A DNA stretch of 64,000 nt from Pseudoxanthomonas sp. Root630 (GTDB lineage Bacteria; Pseudomonadota; Gammaproteobacteria; Xanthomonadales; Xanthomonadaceae): the NCBI RefSeq assembly GCF_001427585.1, contig NZ_LMGY01000015.1, forward strand, positions 87,850 through 151,849. The letters run 5' to 3'. Of the stretch, positions 1-8,927 are shown piece by piece. How positions within the stretch are numbered: the first letter of the stretch is position 1; each line of letters starts with the position of its first letter. The position numbers were made by a program, and so were the translations under genes. The notes beneath the pieces are model-generated. The model was not told the DNA's origin. It was given only the letters and a program-made list of their open reading frames with translations, and made no database searches.

Positions 1-2250
1 CTGCAGCTTCACCGCCAGCACCGGCGGTTGGCCGTGCGCGTACTCGATGCGGCGCTCCATGCCCGACGGCACGGTGATCCGCGTGGGCGCCAGCGCGTCG
101 ATGCGCTGGCGCAGCGACCAGTCAAGGCCGGACTTCAGCGCGTTCGCCAGATCGTCCTCGCCGAGCGCATCCAGCCGCGTCTTGCCGGCGAACGCGGGCT
201 TCAACCAGGTGTCGAGCGTCGCCATCAGCGCGTCGTCGGACAGGTCGGGCAGGCCAAGGTCGGGCATCCACTCGTGCAGGCAGCGCACGCGCTCGCGCCA
301 TTGCTGCAGCGATTCGGGCCACGGCAACGCGTCCAGACCGAGGTCGCGCACGGCGTCGGTCAGCGCGGCGGCGGCGAGCGCGGGATCCACGCGGCCGGCC
401 GGCCGCGCGTCGAACACGATCTGGTCGAAGCGCGATTCGCGTTGCGCCGACAGCGCGCGCCGCGACGCATCCCAGCGCACGGTGTCCTCGGTGACGAAGC
501 GATCGGCGAAGTCGCGGCGCAGGCGCCGTTCGTCCAGCGGGGCGGCCCGCTGCACGAGCGCGTCGCGCGCTTCATGGCGAAGCTCGCTGACCACGATCCA
601 CGGCTCGCCGACCAGTGCGCTGTCGTCGAACAGCCGGGCGCTGCGCCCGTTCGCCAGCAGGTAGCGGCGCGCGTCCTGCGGATGCTGGAAACCGATGCGA
701 TCCGGGAACGCGTGCATCAGCACGTCGCCCAAGCGATGGGCCTCCACCGAGGACGGCGGCGCGGCGGCCTCGCGGACCCGGCGGCGCCACTGCTTCGCAG
801 CGGCCTCGATCGCGGCGAGGCCCGAGCGGTTCGCCTCCTGCGGCGCGCGGCCGCTACGGAACGCCGCCAGCGCACGCCAGCGCGCGGCCAACGCGTCGCC
901 GCCCATCCGCAGCGGATCGCGCGCTTCGACCAGCGCGGCGAGGTCGCAGGCGAGCGCGCGGTCCTCGCCCTCGCCTGCCGACAGCAGCATCGCCGCGAGC
1001 CGGGGATGCGTGCCGAGCGCGAGCATGCGCTTGCCCAGCGGCGTGATGGCGTTCGTCGCCGTCAGTGCGCCGAGGCGGCGCAGCAGATCGCGCGCCGCAT
1101 TCATCGCGCCGGGCGGCGGCGCATCGACGAAACGCAGCTCGTCGCTGCCCCACGCCGCCAGTTCCAGCGCCAGCGCGCCGAGTTCGACCAGTGCGATCTC
1201 CGGTCGCCGCTGCGGATCGAGCCGCTGCGATTGCGGCCAGAGGCGGTAGGCCCATCCGTCGGCCACGCGACCCGCGCGACCGGCGCGCTGGTCGGCGGAG
1301 GCCTGCGAGATGGTCGTCACTTCCAGGCGCGAAAAGCCACTGTTCGGGTCGTACGAAGGCTCGCGCGCCTGTCCGCTGTCTACCACCACGCGCACGCCGG
1401 GCAGCGTCACCGACGATTCGGCCACGTTGGTCGCCAGCACCACGCGCCGACGGCCCTGCGGATCCGGCTGCAGCGCTTCGGCCTGCTTCTCCACCGGCAG
1501 TTCGCCATGCAGGGCGAGGACGAGGATGTCCTGCGGCAGGACGTCCGCCAGCATCGTCGCCACGCGCGCGATCTCGCGCTGGCCCGGCAGGAATACCAGC
1601 ACGTCGCCGGGATGCGCCTGCACGGCCTGTTCGATGGCGCGGCGCGCCTGCACGTCGGTGGCCTCGTCGCGGCGCGCGGGGAAGTGCGCGACCTGGACCG
1701 GGAAGCCCCGGCCCTCGCTGCTCAGCCGCGGCGCGTCGAGGAACCGCGCCAGCTTCTCGCCGTCGAGCGTGGCGGACATGACGACGATGCGCAGGTCCTC
1801 GCGCAGCTGCGCCTGCACGTCCAGCGCCAGCGCCAGGCCGAGGTCGCCTGCCAGGTGGCGTTCGTGGAATTCGTCGAACAGGATCGCGCCGACGCTCTCC
1901 AGCATCGGATCGTCCTGGATCATCCGGGTCAGGATGCCTTCGGTGACCACCTCGATCCGCGTGTCCGGCCCGATCCTGTTCTCGAACCGGATGCGATAGC
2001 CGACCGTGTCGCCGACGGCTTCGCCCCGCTGCTTCGCCATGAACCCGGCCGCCGCGCGCGCCGCCACGCGGCGCGGTTCCAGCACCACGATCTTGCGGCC
2101 CTGCAGCCACGGCTCGTCCAGCAGCGCCAGCGGCACCTGCGTGGTCTTGCCCGCACCGGGCGGGGCTTCCAGCACCAGGCGCGGATGGTCGGACAGGCTG
2201 CGGACGATGTCCGGCAGCAGCGGGGTGATCGGGAAGGCGGGCGACGGCAT
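1..2250 (-). CDS. hrpB: ATP-dependent helicase HrpB (C-terminus cut by window edge)
   Basis: DEAH/RHA-type superfamily 2 helicase of the HrpB family, a cytoplasmic NTP-dependent helicase of uncertain substrate. Reading leftward from the ATG at 2250, 750 codons stay open to the edge, so the stop is outside the window; the family is about 820-840 residues, so roughly 80 are missing. Visible motifs in order are Walker A (APPGAGKTTQ, about residues 29-38), the DEAH-box variant DEFHER, a SAT-type motif (VMSATLDGEKLARF), LVFLPGQREI, and motif VI (QRAGRAGR). The last visible residues (HGQPPVLAVKLQ) match the typical HrpB C-terminal region. The start was chosen because the N-terminus PITPLLPDIV is typical. 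It stands alone, facing away from tatD. Family assignment is secure; the biological role is not known from sequence. Confidence 0.93.
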   Translation of the reverse strand, partial: MPSPAFPITPLLPDIVRSLSDHPRLVLEAPPGAGKTTQVPLALLDEPWLQGRKIVVLEPRRVAARAAAGFMAKQRGEAVGDTVGYRIRFENRIGPDTRIEVVTEGILTRMIQDDPMLESVGAILFDEFHERHLAGDLGLALALDVQAQLREDLRIVVMSATLDGEKLARFLDAPRLSSEGRGFPVQVAHFPARRDEATDVQARRAIEQAVQAHPGDVLVFLPGQREIARVATMLADVLPQDILVLALHGELPVEKQAEALQPDPQGRRRVVLATNVAESSVTLPGVRVVVDSGQAREPSYDPNSGFSRLEVTTISQASADQRAGRAGRVADGWAYRLWPQSQRLDPQRRPEIALVELGALALELAAWGSDELRFVDAPPPGAMNAARDLLRRLGALTATNAITPLGKRMLALGTHPRLAAMLLSAGEGEDRALACDLAALVEARDPLRMGGDALAARWRALAAFRSGRAPQEANRSGLAAIEAAAKQWRRRVREAAAPPSSVEAHRLGDVLMHAFPDRIGFQHPQDARRYLLANGRSARLFDDSALVGEPWIVVSELRHEARDALVQRAAPLDERRLRRDFADRFVTEDTVRWDASRRALSAQRESRFDQIVFDARPAGRVDPALAAAALTDAVRDLGLDALPWPESLQQWRERVRCLHEWMPDLGLPDLSDDALMATLDTWLKPAFAGKTRLDALGEDDLANALKSGLDWSLRQRIDALAPTRITVPSGMERRIEYAHGQPPVLAVKLQ

Positions 2251-2282
2251 GCGGTGGGAAGGATAAACGCATGCGGTCCTAC

Positions 2283-2416
2283 TGTAGGAGCGACGTGAGT
2301 CGCGACCGCACGGCTTGTGCGCCCATGGCAAGCATCGGCCGGGACATCCGTGCACATGGCGAATCCGGCTGCCCGGACCATTCACTCATCCGGTCGCGAC
2401 TCACGTCGCTCCTACA
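2283..2416. repeat. REP-type inverted repeat pair 1
   Basis: Two perfectly complementary 26-bp arms (2283-2308 and 2391-2416) are separated by 82 bp. The arm reads TGTAGGAGCGACGTGAGTCG and onward to 2308. The same arm recurs at 48250, and variants occur at 57552 and 62104. It lies between hrpB and tatD, which point away from each other. The size, intergenic position and GTAG head fit the REP (repetitive extragenic palindromic) sequences known from Stenotrophomonas and relatives. Confidence 0.85.
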
Positions 2417-2446
2417 ACAGCAGGCACCAGGGCTTAAAATACCGCC

Positions 2447-3244
2447 ATGGATCTCATCGACATCGGCGCCAACCTCACCCACGAGAGCTTCGACCACGAC
2501 CGCAACGCGGTGCTGCAGCGCGCGCGCGAAGCCGGCGTGGTGCAGCAGGTGGTCACTGGCGCCAGCCGCGAGCATTCGCCCACGGCGCTGCGCCTGGCGC
2601 AGGCGCATCCGGGCGAGCTGTTCGCCACGGCAGGCGTGCACCCGCACCACGCCACCGAGTACACCGACGAATGCGACGCCGAGATGCGCGCGCTGCATGC
2701 GCATGCCGACGTCGTCGCGGTGGGCGAATGCGGACTGGACTACTTCCGCGATTTCTCGCCGCGGCCGGCGCAGCGCAAGGCGTTCGAGCGCCAGCTGCAG
2801 ATCGCGGTGGACACCCGCAAGCCGCTGTTCCTGCACCAGCGCGACGCGCACGACGACTTCGTGGCGATGATGAAGAACTTCGACGGCCAGTTGGGCCCGG
2901 CCGTGGTGCACTGCTTCACCGGCACGAAGAAGGAACTGTTCGACTGCCTGGACCAGGACTGGCACATCGGCATCACCGGCTGGCTGTGCGACGAACGCCG
3001 CGGCCTGCACCTGCGCGAGCTGGTGAAGAACATCCCGGCGAACCGGCTGATGATCGAAACCGACGCGCCCTACCTGCTGCCGCGCACGGTGAAGCCGCAG
3101 CCTTCGCACCGCCGCAACGAGCCGATGTACCTGGCCCACATCGTCGCCGAACTGGCGCGCGACCGCGGCGAGGACATCGAGGTCACCGCCGCCGCCACGA
3201 CGGCGACGGCGCGCGCGTTCTTCCGGCTGCCGCCGACAGGGTGA
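2447..3244 (+). CDS. tatD: TatD family metal-dependent DNase/hydrolase
   Basis: Cytoplasmic TIM-barrel metallohydrolase of the TatD family (3'-5' exonuclease activity on DNA/RNA is known for E. coli TatD). The 265-residue protein is full length for the family. The first strand has IDIGANLTHESF, which differs from the classical HxH metal motif of TatD/YcfH but is the usual TatD form (D-x-GxNL). Other metal-site segments are AVGECGLDYFR (catalytic Glu), LFLHQRDA, VVHCFTGTKKE and the C-terminal IETDAPYLLP. The ATG at 2447 is the first in frame and matches family N-termini. It appears monocistronic; the REP pair lies just upstream. Confidence 0.93.
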   Translation: MDLIDIGANLTHESFDHDRNAVLQRAREAGVVQQVVTGASREHSPTALRLAQAHPGELFATAGVHPHHATEYTDECDAEMRALHAHADVVAVGECGLDYFRDFSPRPAQRKAFERQLQIAVDTRKPLFLHQRDAHDDFVAMMKNFDGQLGPAVVHCFTGTKKELFDCLDQDWHIGITGWLCDERRGLHLRELVKNIPANRLMIETDAPYLLPRTVKPQPSHRRNEPMYLAHIVAELARDRGEDIEVTAAATTATARAFFRLPPTG

Positions 3245-3283
3245 GCGCCACGGTCGGGTAGCGCTCTACCCCGGGCGTCCGCA

Positions 3284-4537
3284 TCAGCGACGCCTCGGCC
3301 GCAGGTAGTGGCGGACCACGTAGTTGCCGATCTTGTTGCCCTGTTTCAGGCCGTCCATGCATGCGGTACGGAAGTGGATGCCGGCGTACACGCGCGACAT
3401 CGCCGCCTCATGTTCGGCCTGCGACAGCGTGTCGAAGTGGCGTTCGATCCCCGCGGCGGACAGCGTGTACGGCAACGCGTCGGTGCCCAGCAGGCGGCGC
3501 AGCACTTCCATCGCGCTGGCGGTCAGCCCCGACAGGCCACTGGCATAGTCCGGGTACGGGGGCGTGACCAGGTACGGCAACCACTGCGCGTTGCCGGCCG
3601 CCTGGATCGCGGTGACAGGCCGCCAGAAGAGGTAGCGGTACTTGCCTTCGAACAGACCGAAGGAGGCATCGGCCTGCGCCATGTTCATCAGGGCGAACAG
3701 GCGCGCGTGCTGCCAGAGGTCCAGGCCGCGTCCCGCGACGACCTGCTGCGCGATGGCATTGGCATTGGCGCCACCGCCGGCCCAGTAGCGCGCCGCGCGG
3801 CTTTCGTACGAATCGACATTCTGCGGCGCGCCGCGCACTGCCGCGCTGCCGACCGCCATCACTTCCTGGTAGTCGCGCCGGTAGGTGCCGCTGCGCAGGT
3901 TCATCAGCGGCGACGGTCCGGCGCCGAACTGGGTGACGCGACCCAGCGCGAACGGCTTCACCTTGCCCCAGTTGCCGAATAGCGGGGCCGCGAAATTGGG
4001 CGGCGTTGGCTGGTACACGCCCGGCAACAGCGGGGCCGCGTACGGCGCGTGCGGCGTGGCGGCACCGTCGTTGGCCCGCAGCGCAAGGATCGCCTCGGCT
4101 GCCGCGGCACCGACCGCGATGCCGTCGCTCACGCAGCTCGGATACGCCGCGGGACACGAGAGCCCGGCGAGATAGGTGTCGTACGTGGTCTCCAGCGCGG
4201 CCGCTTGCGAAGGCACGGTGATCGACAGCGTCATGTAGGCGGCGGTAGCGACCGCCGCTTCGGGAGAAGCGCCGCGCACGGCGGGATGCGTGCCCGCATA
4301 CGGCTCGTAGCGCGGCTCGATCGAATTCAGCGCATCGTGGATCGCCAGATGGGTGATCGCGTTGACGCGCGTCTGGATCGGCGGCGCACCGGCGGCGGTG
4401 GCGGCCTGCCAGGCCGTGGTGTTCCAGTCGGTGACGGCGTCGGCCTGGGCCAGGCCGGGCAGCAGGACCGCAAGCAACAGGACGAGACGGTGGCGACGAG
4501 CGAAGCTTCGCCGGGCCGCGGTGGACATCAGGTTCAT
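3284..4537 (-). CDS. Vanadium haloperoxidase / PAP2-like secreted protein
   Basis: 417 residues with an N-terminal export signal (hydrophobic LVLLLAVLLPGLAQA, cleavage likely after AQA), so probably periplasmic. Of the three vanadium-haloperoxidase/acid-phosphatase motifs, KX6RP is present (KYRYLFWRP) and so is the third, SRX5H (SRVYAGIHF). The middle PSGH motif reads ASGL, so the histidine that acts as acid-base or hydrogen-bonds vanadate is replaced by leucine. The enzyme may therefore be altered or belong to a divergent subfamily; the substrate is unknown. The ATG at 4537 is preceded by AAGGAG. A small secreted-protein gene lies 99 bp upstream on the same strand and a membrane regulator diverges from both. 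Confidence 0.8.
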   Translation of the reverse strand: MNLMSTAARRSFARRHRLVLLLAVLLPGLAQADAVTDWNTTAWQAATAAGAPPIQTRVNAITHLAIHDALNSIEPRYEPYAGTHPAVRGASPEAAVATAAYMTLSITVPSQAAALETTYDTYLAGLSCPAAYPSCVSDGIAVGAAAAEAILALRANDGAATPHAPYAAPLLPGVYQPTPPNFAAPLFGNWGKVKPFALGRVTQFGAGPSPLMNLRSGTYRRDYQEVMAVGSAAVRGAPQNVDSYESRAARYWAGGGANANAIAQQVVAGRGLDLWQHARLFALMNMAQADASFGLFEGKYRYLFWRPVTAIQAAGNAQWLPYLVTPPYPDYASGLSGLTASAMEVLRRLLGTDALPYTLSAAGIERHFDTLSQAEHEAAMSRVYAGIHFRTACMDGLKQGNKIGNYVVRHYLRPRRR

Positions 4538-4636
4538 GGTGGACTCCTTTCATGGTGGTGGAGGGCCGCCTCGCAGGGCGGCGATCGATCCGCGCCGGAG
4601 GATGGCTATCCGAGCCGGCGTGCACGGCGGCGCAGC

Positions 4637-4963
4637 TCAATCGCTGCGCCGGTTGTCGGCCACGCGGCGCGCTTCCGACGAACGGGGCAGCGCGCGTTCG
4701 AACACCACGCGGTGCGGGCGCGCGTCGTGGCGGCGGCAGGCGCGGCGGGCCTCGGCCATCAACGCCGCGCGGCTGGCATAGACCTGGCCGATGTTGTGTT
4801 GGCCCAGCAGCGCGCCCACCTCGTGCTGCGGCGGCAAGCGTGGATGGGCGCAGTCGATCACGATGCGCGGCGCGGCGGCGTCATCAGGGCCGACGGGCCC
4901 GGCGATGGCCGGCGCGGCCGTGGACAGGACGGCCAGGACGACGATGGCGGCGTGAAGCTTCAT
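4637..4963 (-). CDS. Small exported protein of unknown function
   Basis: 108 residues beginning MKLHAAIVVLAVLSTAAPAIAG, a clear Sec signal peptide with an AIA/G cleavage site. The mature part holds two cysteines (DCAHP, RACRR) that could form a disulfide, and ends in a charged tail. The region around HEVGALLGQHNIGQVYASRAALMAEARRAC is compact and mixed alpha/beta. I do not recognise a family. It lies upstream of the haloperoxidase-like gene on the same strand and 182 bp from the divergent regulator at 5146, so it may be regulated with one of them. Confidence 0.7.
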   Translation of the reverse strand: MKLHAAIVVLAVLSTAAPAIAGPVGPDDAAAPRIVIDCAHPRLPPQHEVGALLGQHNIGQVYASRAALMAEARRACRRHDARPHRVVFERALPRSSEARRVADNRRSD

Positions 4964-5145
4964 GGCGTTCTCCTCGGCCCGGGGATCGGGCGTCGGCGAC
5001 CAGCGTCCGCCCCACGGGACGACCGGTCTTGAGGAAACGCTGAGGCGGGCGCGGAAAAACCGCCCGAAAGCTTGGGGAATGCTTAGGCCGACCCTCCCCG
5101 CGCGCTCCGTTGAAGGAAGACCGATCCCGGGGATGCCGCGCCGCC

Positions 5146-7077
5146 ATGTCCTCGCCTGCCCATGAACTGCGCTTCGGCGACACCACCATCGACTTCACCG
5201 GTCGGCGGCTGTGGCGCGCGGGCGAAGAACAGGCGCTGGAGCCGAAGGCGTTCGCCGTACTGGCCCTGCTGGCCGCCGAGCCCGGTCGCGTCTTCACCCG
5301 CGATGAGATCCTGGATGCCGTCTGGGGCCACCGCCACGTCACCCCGGGTGTGCTGAACCGGATCGTCACCCTGCTGCGGCATGCGCTGGGCGAAGACGCC
5401 CACCATCCGCGCGTGCTGCACACCTTGCATGCCGTGGGCTATCGCTTCGATCTTCCGGTCGCCAGCGAATCCACGACGGGCGATGACGTACCGGAACTCA
5501 CGCCGAGGACACGGCGCCGCACCGTGCCCGCAGCCCTCTGGTACGTCGCATTGCTGGTGGCGACCAGCGCCGTGTTCGCATGGTGGTGGTCTTCCAGCCG
5601 GACGATCACGACGCGCCCCGTGCCACCCGTCGCGGCCGCGGTCGCGCCGCCGACGCTGGTGGTGATGCCGTTGAAGCCCATCGGCGACGGCGAGAGCGTG
5701 CGGATCATCGCCGATGGGCTGGGCGAGGAACTGATCTGCAGCCTGGCGCAGGTGGAAGGCCTGCGGGTGATCGCGCGCGATTCCACCCGGCTGGCCACCG
5801 ATGCGTCGGCCGACCCGGCCACGCTGGTGCAGCGACTCGGGATCACCCATGCCCTGGAAGGCAATCTGCAGCAGGCCGGCCAGTCTTTGCGTGTGCGGTT
5901 GCGCCTGGTCGATGCGCACGGCGGCGGCACGCTGTGGACGAAGGATTTCGATCGGGACGCGTCCGAAGTATTGCTGCTGCAACGGGACATCGCCGAAACC
6001 GTCGCGGGCTCGCTGGCACTGCGCCTGGGACTGACGGAGGCACCCTCGCGCAGCGGCGATGCCGAATTCCTGCGCCGCTACCATATCGCGCGCGCGCTGG
6101 TCAGTTTGCGGGACCTGCCGCCCGAAGCCTCCACCGAGCGCGCCGAACGCGAGTTCCGCGCGCTGCTGCGCGAACGTCCCGACGATGCCCGTGCCCATGC
6201 CGGCCTGGCACTGTCGCTCGAGATACGCGCCCAACGAAGGCCAACGCTGGCCACCACCCTGCGCGAGGAAGCCGTTCGCGAGGCCACGCTGGCGCAACGC
6301 CTGGATCCGACGCTCGCCGAGCCGTATTTCGTGCTCGCCGCCAACGCCTGCATCGCGGACGACTGGGCGCGCTGTCTGTCCCTGCAGGAGCGGGCATTGC
6401 ACGTGAATCCCAGTAACGCCGAGATGGGCTTCGGCCTGACCCTCTCGCTGGCGAGGTTGGGCTATCTCGACCGCGCCGAAGCACGTGCGCGCGAACTGCA
6501 GGCGCGCGATCCGCTGGGCCGCAACGGCGGCTTCATGATGGCGCGCGTGCTGGATACCCTGGGGCGGCACGATGAAGCCCACCGCCTGCTGCAGCCTCTT
6601 CCCGCCTATGCCGCCTACGCGCGGTGGTTCAACGCGGTGTGGCGCAAGGACTACGCCGGCGCGTTACGGATCGCGGAAGCGGAGATCGGCGGACCGAACC
6701 ACCCCGACGCGTATGCGAAACGGCTCGCGCCCGGATACGTCGCCGCCTCGGAGGCGCTGATCGATCCTTCCCGCTGGCCGCACGCCGTCGCCGAGTTCGA
6801 GGCGTACGAGAAGGCGACCGGCATGGCGAACTTCTCTCGCGTGCTGGTGCCCGGTGCCGCCGACAACGCGGCCCCCCTGATCGAGGAACTCAATGAAGTG
6901 CGCCAACGCGGCTATTCCACGTGGGACTTGCTGCTATGGACGAAGGACCTGGCCTATCTGCGGCGCGACCCGGCGTTCCAGCGCTTCCTGCGCGACAACG
7001 GCATCCTCGCCTACTGGCGCGCGCATGGCTTTCCCGTGCAATGCCGTCCGGAAGGTGAGGGTGCGGTCTGCGATTGA
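5146..7077 (+). CDS. Winged-helix transmembrane regulator with TPR domain (CadC-like)
   Basis: 643 residues if started at the ATG at 5146; an in-frame TTG at 5110 would add 12 residues. Residues 1-100 form an OmpR-type winged helix (ELRFGDTTIDF, EPKAFAVLALLA, VWGHRHVTPGVLNRIV, VLHTLHAVGYRF). One transmembrane segment follows at about 125-145 (ALWYVALLVATSAVFAWWW). The C-terminal part is periplasmic: first an alpha/beta segment resembling FlgO-type domains (LVVMPLKPIGDGES, HALEGNLQQAG), then TPR-like helical repeats to the end. This is the topology of CadC/ToxR-type one-component regulators, which bind DNA from the membrane. No receiver domain or phospho-acceptor is seen. It diverges from the two secreted-protein genes at 3284-4963, its likely nearest targets by position only. 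Confidence 0.85.
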   Translation: MSSPAHELRFGDTTIDFTGRRLWRAGEEQALEPKAFAVLALLAAEPGRVFTRDEILDAVWGHRHVTPGVLNRIVTLLRHALGEDAHHPRVLHTLHAVGYRFDLPVASESTTGDDVPELTPRTRRRTVPAALWYVALLVATSAVFAWWWSSSRTITTRPVPPVAAAVAPPTLVVMPLKPIGDGESVRIIADGLGEELICSLAQVEGLRVIARDSTRLATDASADPATLVQRLGITHALEGNLQQAGQSLRVRLRLVDAHGGGTLWTKDFDRDASEVLLLQRDIAETVAGSLALRLGLTEAPSRSGDAEFLRRYHIARALVSLRDLPPEASTERAEREFRALLRERPDDARAHAGLALSLEIRAQRRPTLATTLREEAVREATLAQRLDPTLAEPYFVLAANACIADDWARCLSLQERALHVNPSNAEMGFGLTLSLARLGYLDRAEARARELQARDPLGRNGGFMMARVLDTLGRHDEAHRLLQPLPAYAAYARWFNAVWRKDYAGALRIAEAEIGGPNHPDAYAKRLAPGYVAASEALIDPSRWPHAVAEFEAYEKATGMANFSRVLVPGAADNAAPLIEELNEVRQRGYSTWDLLLWTKDLAYLRRDPAFQRFLRDNGILAYWRAHGFPVQCRPEGEGAVCD

Positions 7078-7098
7078 GCCGTCGTCTTCGCGGCCGCG

Positions 7099-8001
7099 TC
7101 AGACCGAAGCTCCGCGCCCCTCGCCCGCCTGCCACAACGCGTCCAGCCCCTGGCGATAGTCCGCGTGTCGCGGCCGCCAGTGCAGCGCCTCCTGCGTGTG
7201 CCGCGCATCGATGCGCTTGCTTGCGCCGTAGAAGCGCTGCCGTGCGGGCGATGCGCGCGCGGCGTCGTAGGGCTCGGCCGGCGGCAGCGGCAGGCCGCTG
7301 AGTTCGGCGGCATAGGCGAGCACGTCCTGCGGCGGCGCCGGCAGTTCGTCGGGGAGCAGGTAGATCGCATCGGGCATGCAGGTATGCCATAGAGAGGCGA
7401 TGAGCGCGTCGCACGCGTCTTCGACATGGATGCGGTTGAATACCAGCCCCGGCTTCACCACGTGCCGCGCCTTGCCGTCGGCGAGCTGGCGCAACGCGTT
7501 GCGCCCGGGACCGTAGAGACCCGCGAGCCGGAACACGCCGCATGCGATGCCGCGCCGGTGCGCCAGCGCCTGCCATTGCGCTTCGGCACGCAGTCGCCAA
7601 CGCGCCGCGTCGTCGCTGCCATCGGCAAGGGACGAGGCATCGACGATGCCGCCTTGCCGGTCCGCATAGACGCCGGTGGAAGAGAGATAACCCAACCAGC
7701 GCAGCCGATCGTTCGAGGCCAGCGCATCGGCGAGCAACGACAGCGCGGGATCGCCGTTCGCCTCCGGTGGCATCGAGCCGAGGACCGCATCGGCGTTCAC
7801 CAGGGCCGCGAGCAGGACCGTATCGACCGGCGTACCGCCATCGAAACGGCGACGCGAGGCGTCCGCAGGAGCGGGCGTCCGCGTGGTCCCGATACAGTCC
7901 ACGCCATGTGCCCGCAGGCGCTGCACGAAGTGCGTGCCGGTGTATCCCATGCCCAGCACGACCATCCGCCGCAGCCAGGGCGGCGGTGCGGTCGTGCTCA
8001 T
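7099..8001 (-). CDS. NAD(P)-dependent epimerase/dehydratase-like (SDR, YeeZ-type)
   Basis: 300 residues, extended SDR fold. The N-terminal nucleotide-binding strand reads VVLGMGYTGTHF (GxGxxG), followed by a basic residue run after strand 2 (TTRTPAPADASRRRF). A YLSSTGVYADRQG segment gives the S/Y positions of the catalytic region, with FRLAGLYGPGRN and NRIHVEDACDAL typical of this subfamily. The ATG at 8001 overlaps the stop of the upstream gene by 4 bp (ATGA), which fixes the start. It is the last gene of a coupled four-gene unit (yadG, yadH, panE-like, this gene). Substrate unknown. Confidence 0.85.
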   Translation of the reverse strand: MSTTAPPPWLRRMVVLGMGYTGTHFVQRLRAHGVDCIGTTRTPAPADASRRRFDGGTPVDTVLLAALVNADAVLGSMPPEANGDPALSLLADALASNDRLRWLGYLSSTGVYADRQGGIVDASSLADGSDDAARWRLRAEAQWQALAHRRGIACGVFRLAGLYGPGRNALRQLADGKARHVVKPGLVFNRIHVEDACDALIASLWHTCMPDAIYLLPDELPAPPQDVLAYAAELSGLPLPPAEPYDAARASPARQRFYGASKRIDARHTQEALHWRPRHADYRQGLDALWQAGEGRGASV

Positions 8002-8927
8002 GCGTCCCGCTGGGCCTCGTAGGCCTGCAGGTGCGTCCACGCCGCCCGCAGGCAGGGCACGGCGATGCCGTGTGCCGCAGCGCGGTGCACCATGTCGCCG
8101 ACGATGTGCGCGGCTTCGACGCGCTGGCCTGCTTCCAGGTCGCGCAGCATCGAGGCCTTCATCGGCGAACCGGCGGCCGTCAGCGTTTCGCGCGCCGAGG
8201 CCTGTGCAGGCTCGGGCACCGGCTGGGCCGACGCGGCGGCGACCGCCAGGCATTCGTCATGCAGTGCGGCCATGAACTCCGCGCCGCCCTCGCCCGCCAC
8301 GATCGTGCCGATCGGCGCGCGCATTAGGCAGGTACCGGCCGCCAGCGCGGTAAGGAAGCTGTACTTCACCCACTGTGCCTGTGCGATGTCCGCCGTGCGC
8401 AGATGATCGACGCCGGCCTGCGCGCACGCGGCGGCGAGCGCCTGCAGGCGGCCATCCGACGCCTGCCCGGCGCGTTCGCCGAAGGTCATCGATGCGGGTT
8501 TGCCGAGGTGCAGGATCTCGCCGTCGGCGCCCAGCGTGGCGCTGATGAAGCACAGGCCGCCCGGGACGTTGTCGAAGCCGAAGCGCGCATCGAGGGCTTC
8601 GTAGTGGCGCAGGCCGTTGAGCAGCGGCAGCACGCGGGCACCTGCATCAACCGCGGGCGCGATGGCCTCCATGGCGCTCTCGATGTCGTAGGCCTTGCAA
8701 CTCAGCAGGACCAGATCGAACGGCGCGGCATCGCGGAGTTCGTCCGCGGTGATGACCTGGGCGGGAACATCCGCATCGCCCAGCGGGCTGCGGATGCGCA
8801 GGCCGCGTTCGCGCAGCAGCGCCGCGCGTGCCGGACGCACGAGGAAGCTGACATCGATGCCGGCTTGCGCGAGGCGGCCGCCGAAATAACCACCGGTGCC
8901 GCCGGCGCCGAGCACGAGCAGGCGCAT
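7998..8927 (-). CDS. panE: 2-dehydropantoate 2-reductase (ketopantoate reductase family)
   Basis: 309 residues, NADPH-dependent reductase of the ApbA/PanE family, which makes pantoate for CoA synthesis; paralogues act on other 2-oxoacids. Visible features are the Rossmann start LVLGAGGTGGYFGG, LLSCKAYDIE with the conserved Lys of the NADPH/substrate site, LLNGLRH, and the C-terminal domain with WVKYSFLTALA (conserved Lys) and SPMKASMLRDLEAGQRVE, which holds the SSM.D-type substrate loop. The ATG at 8927 shares one base with the stop of the ABC permease gene (TGATG) and its stop overlaps the epimerase start, so it is translationally coupled on both sides. Linkage to an exporter rather than to panBC suggests it may be a paralogue. 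Confidence 0.85.
   Translation of the reverse strand: MRLLVLGAGGTGGYFGGRLAQAGIDVSFLVRPARAALLRERGLRIRSPLGDADVPAQVITADELRDAAPFDLVLLSCKAYDIESAMEAIAPAVDAGARVLPLLNGLRHYEALDARFGFDNVPGGLCFISATLGADGEILHLGKPASMTFGERAGQASDGRLQALAAACAQAGVDHLRTADIAQAQWVKYSFLTALAAGTCLMRAPIGTIVAGEGGAEFMAALHDECLAVAAASAQPVPEPAQASARETLTAAGSPMKASMLRDLEAGQRVEAAHIVGDMVHRAAAHGIAVPCLRAAWTHLQAYEAQRDA

Noticed and set aside
28..2298. A 756-codon open frame on the plus strand opposite hrpB
   Set aside because: Antisense to HrpB, which has complete helicase motifs on the minus strand.
5110..5145. TTG start adding 12 residues to the membrane regulator
   Set aside because: The extra residues are not typical for the winged-helix N-terminus, and an ATG follows at 5146; not fully excluded.
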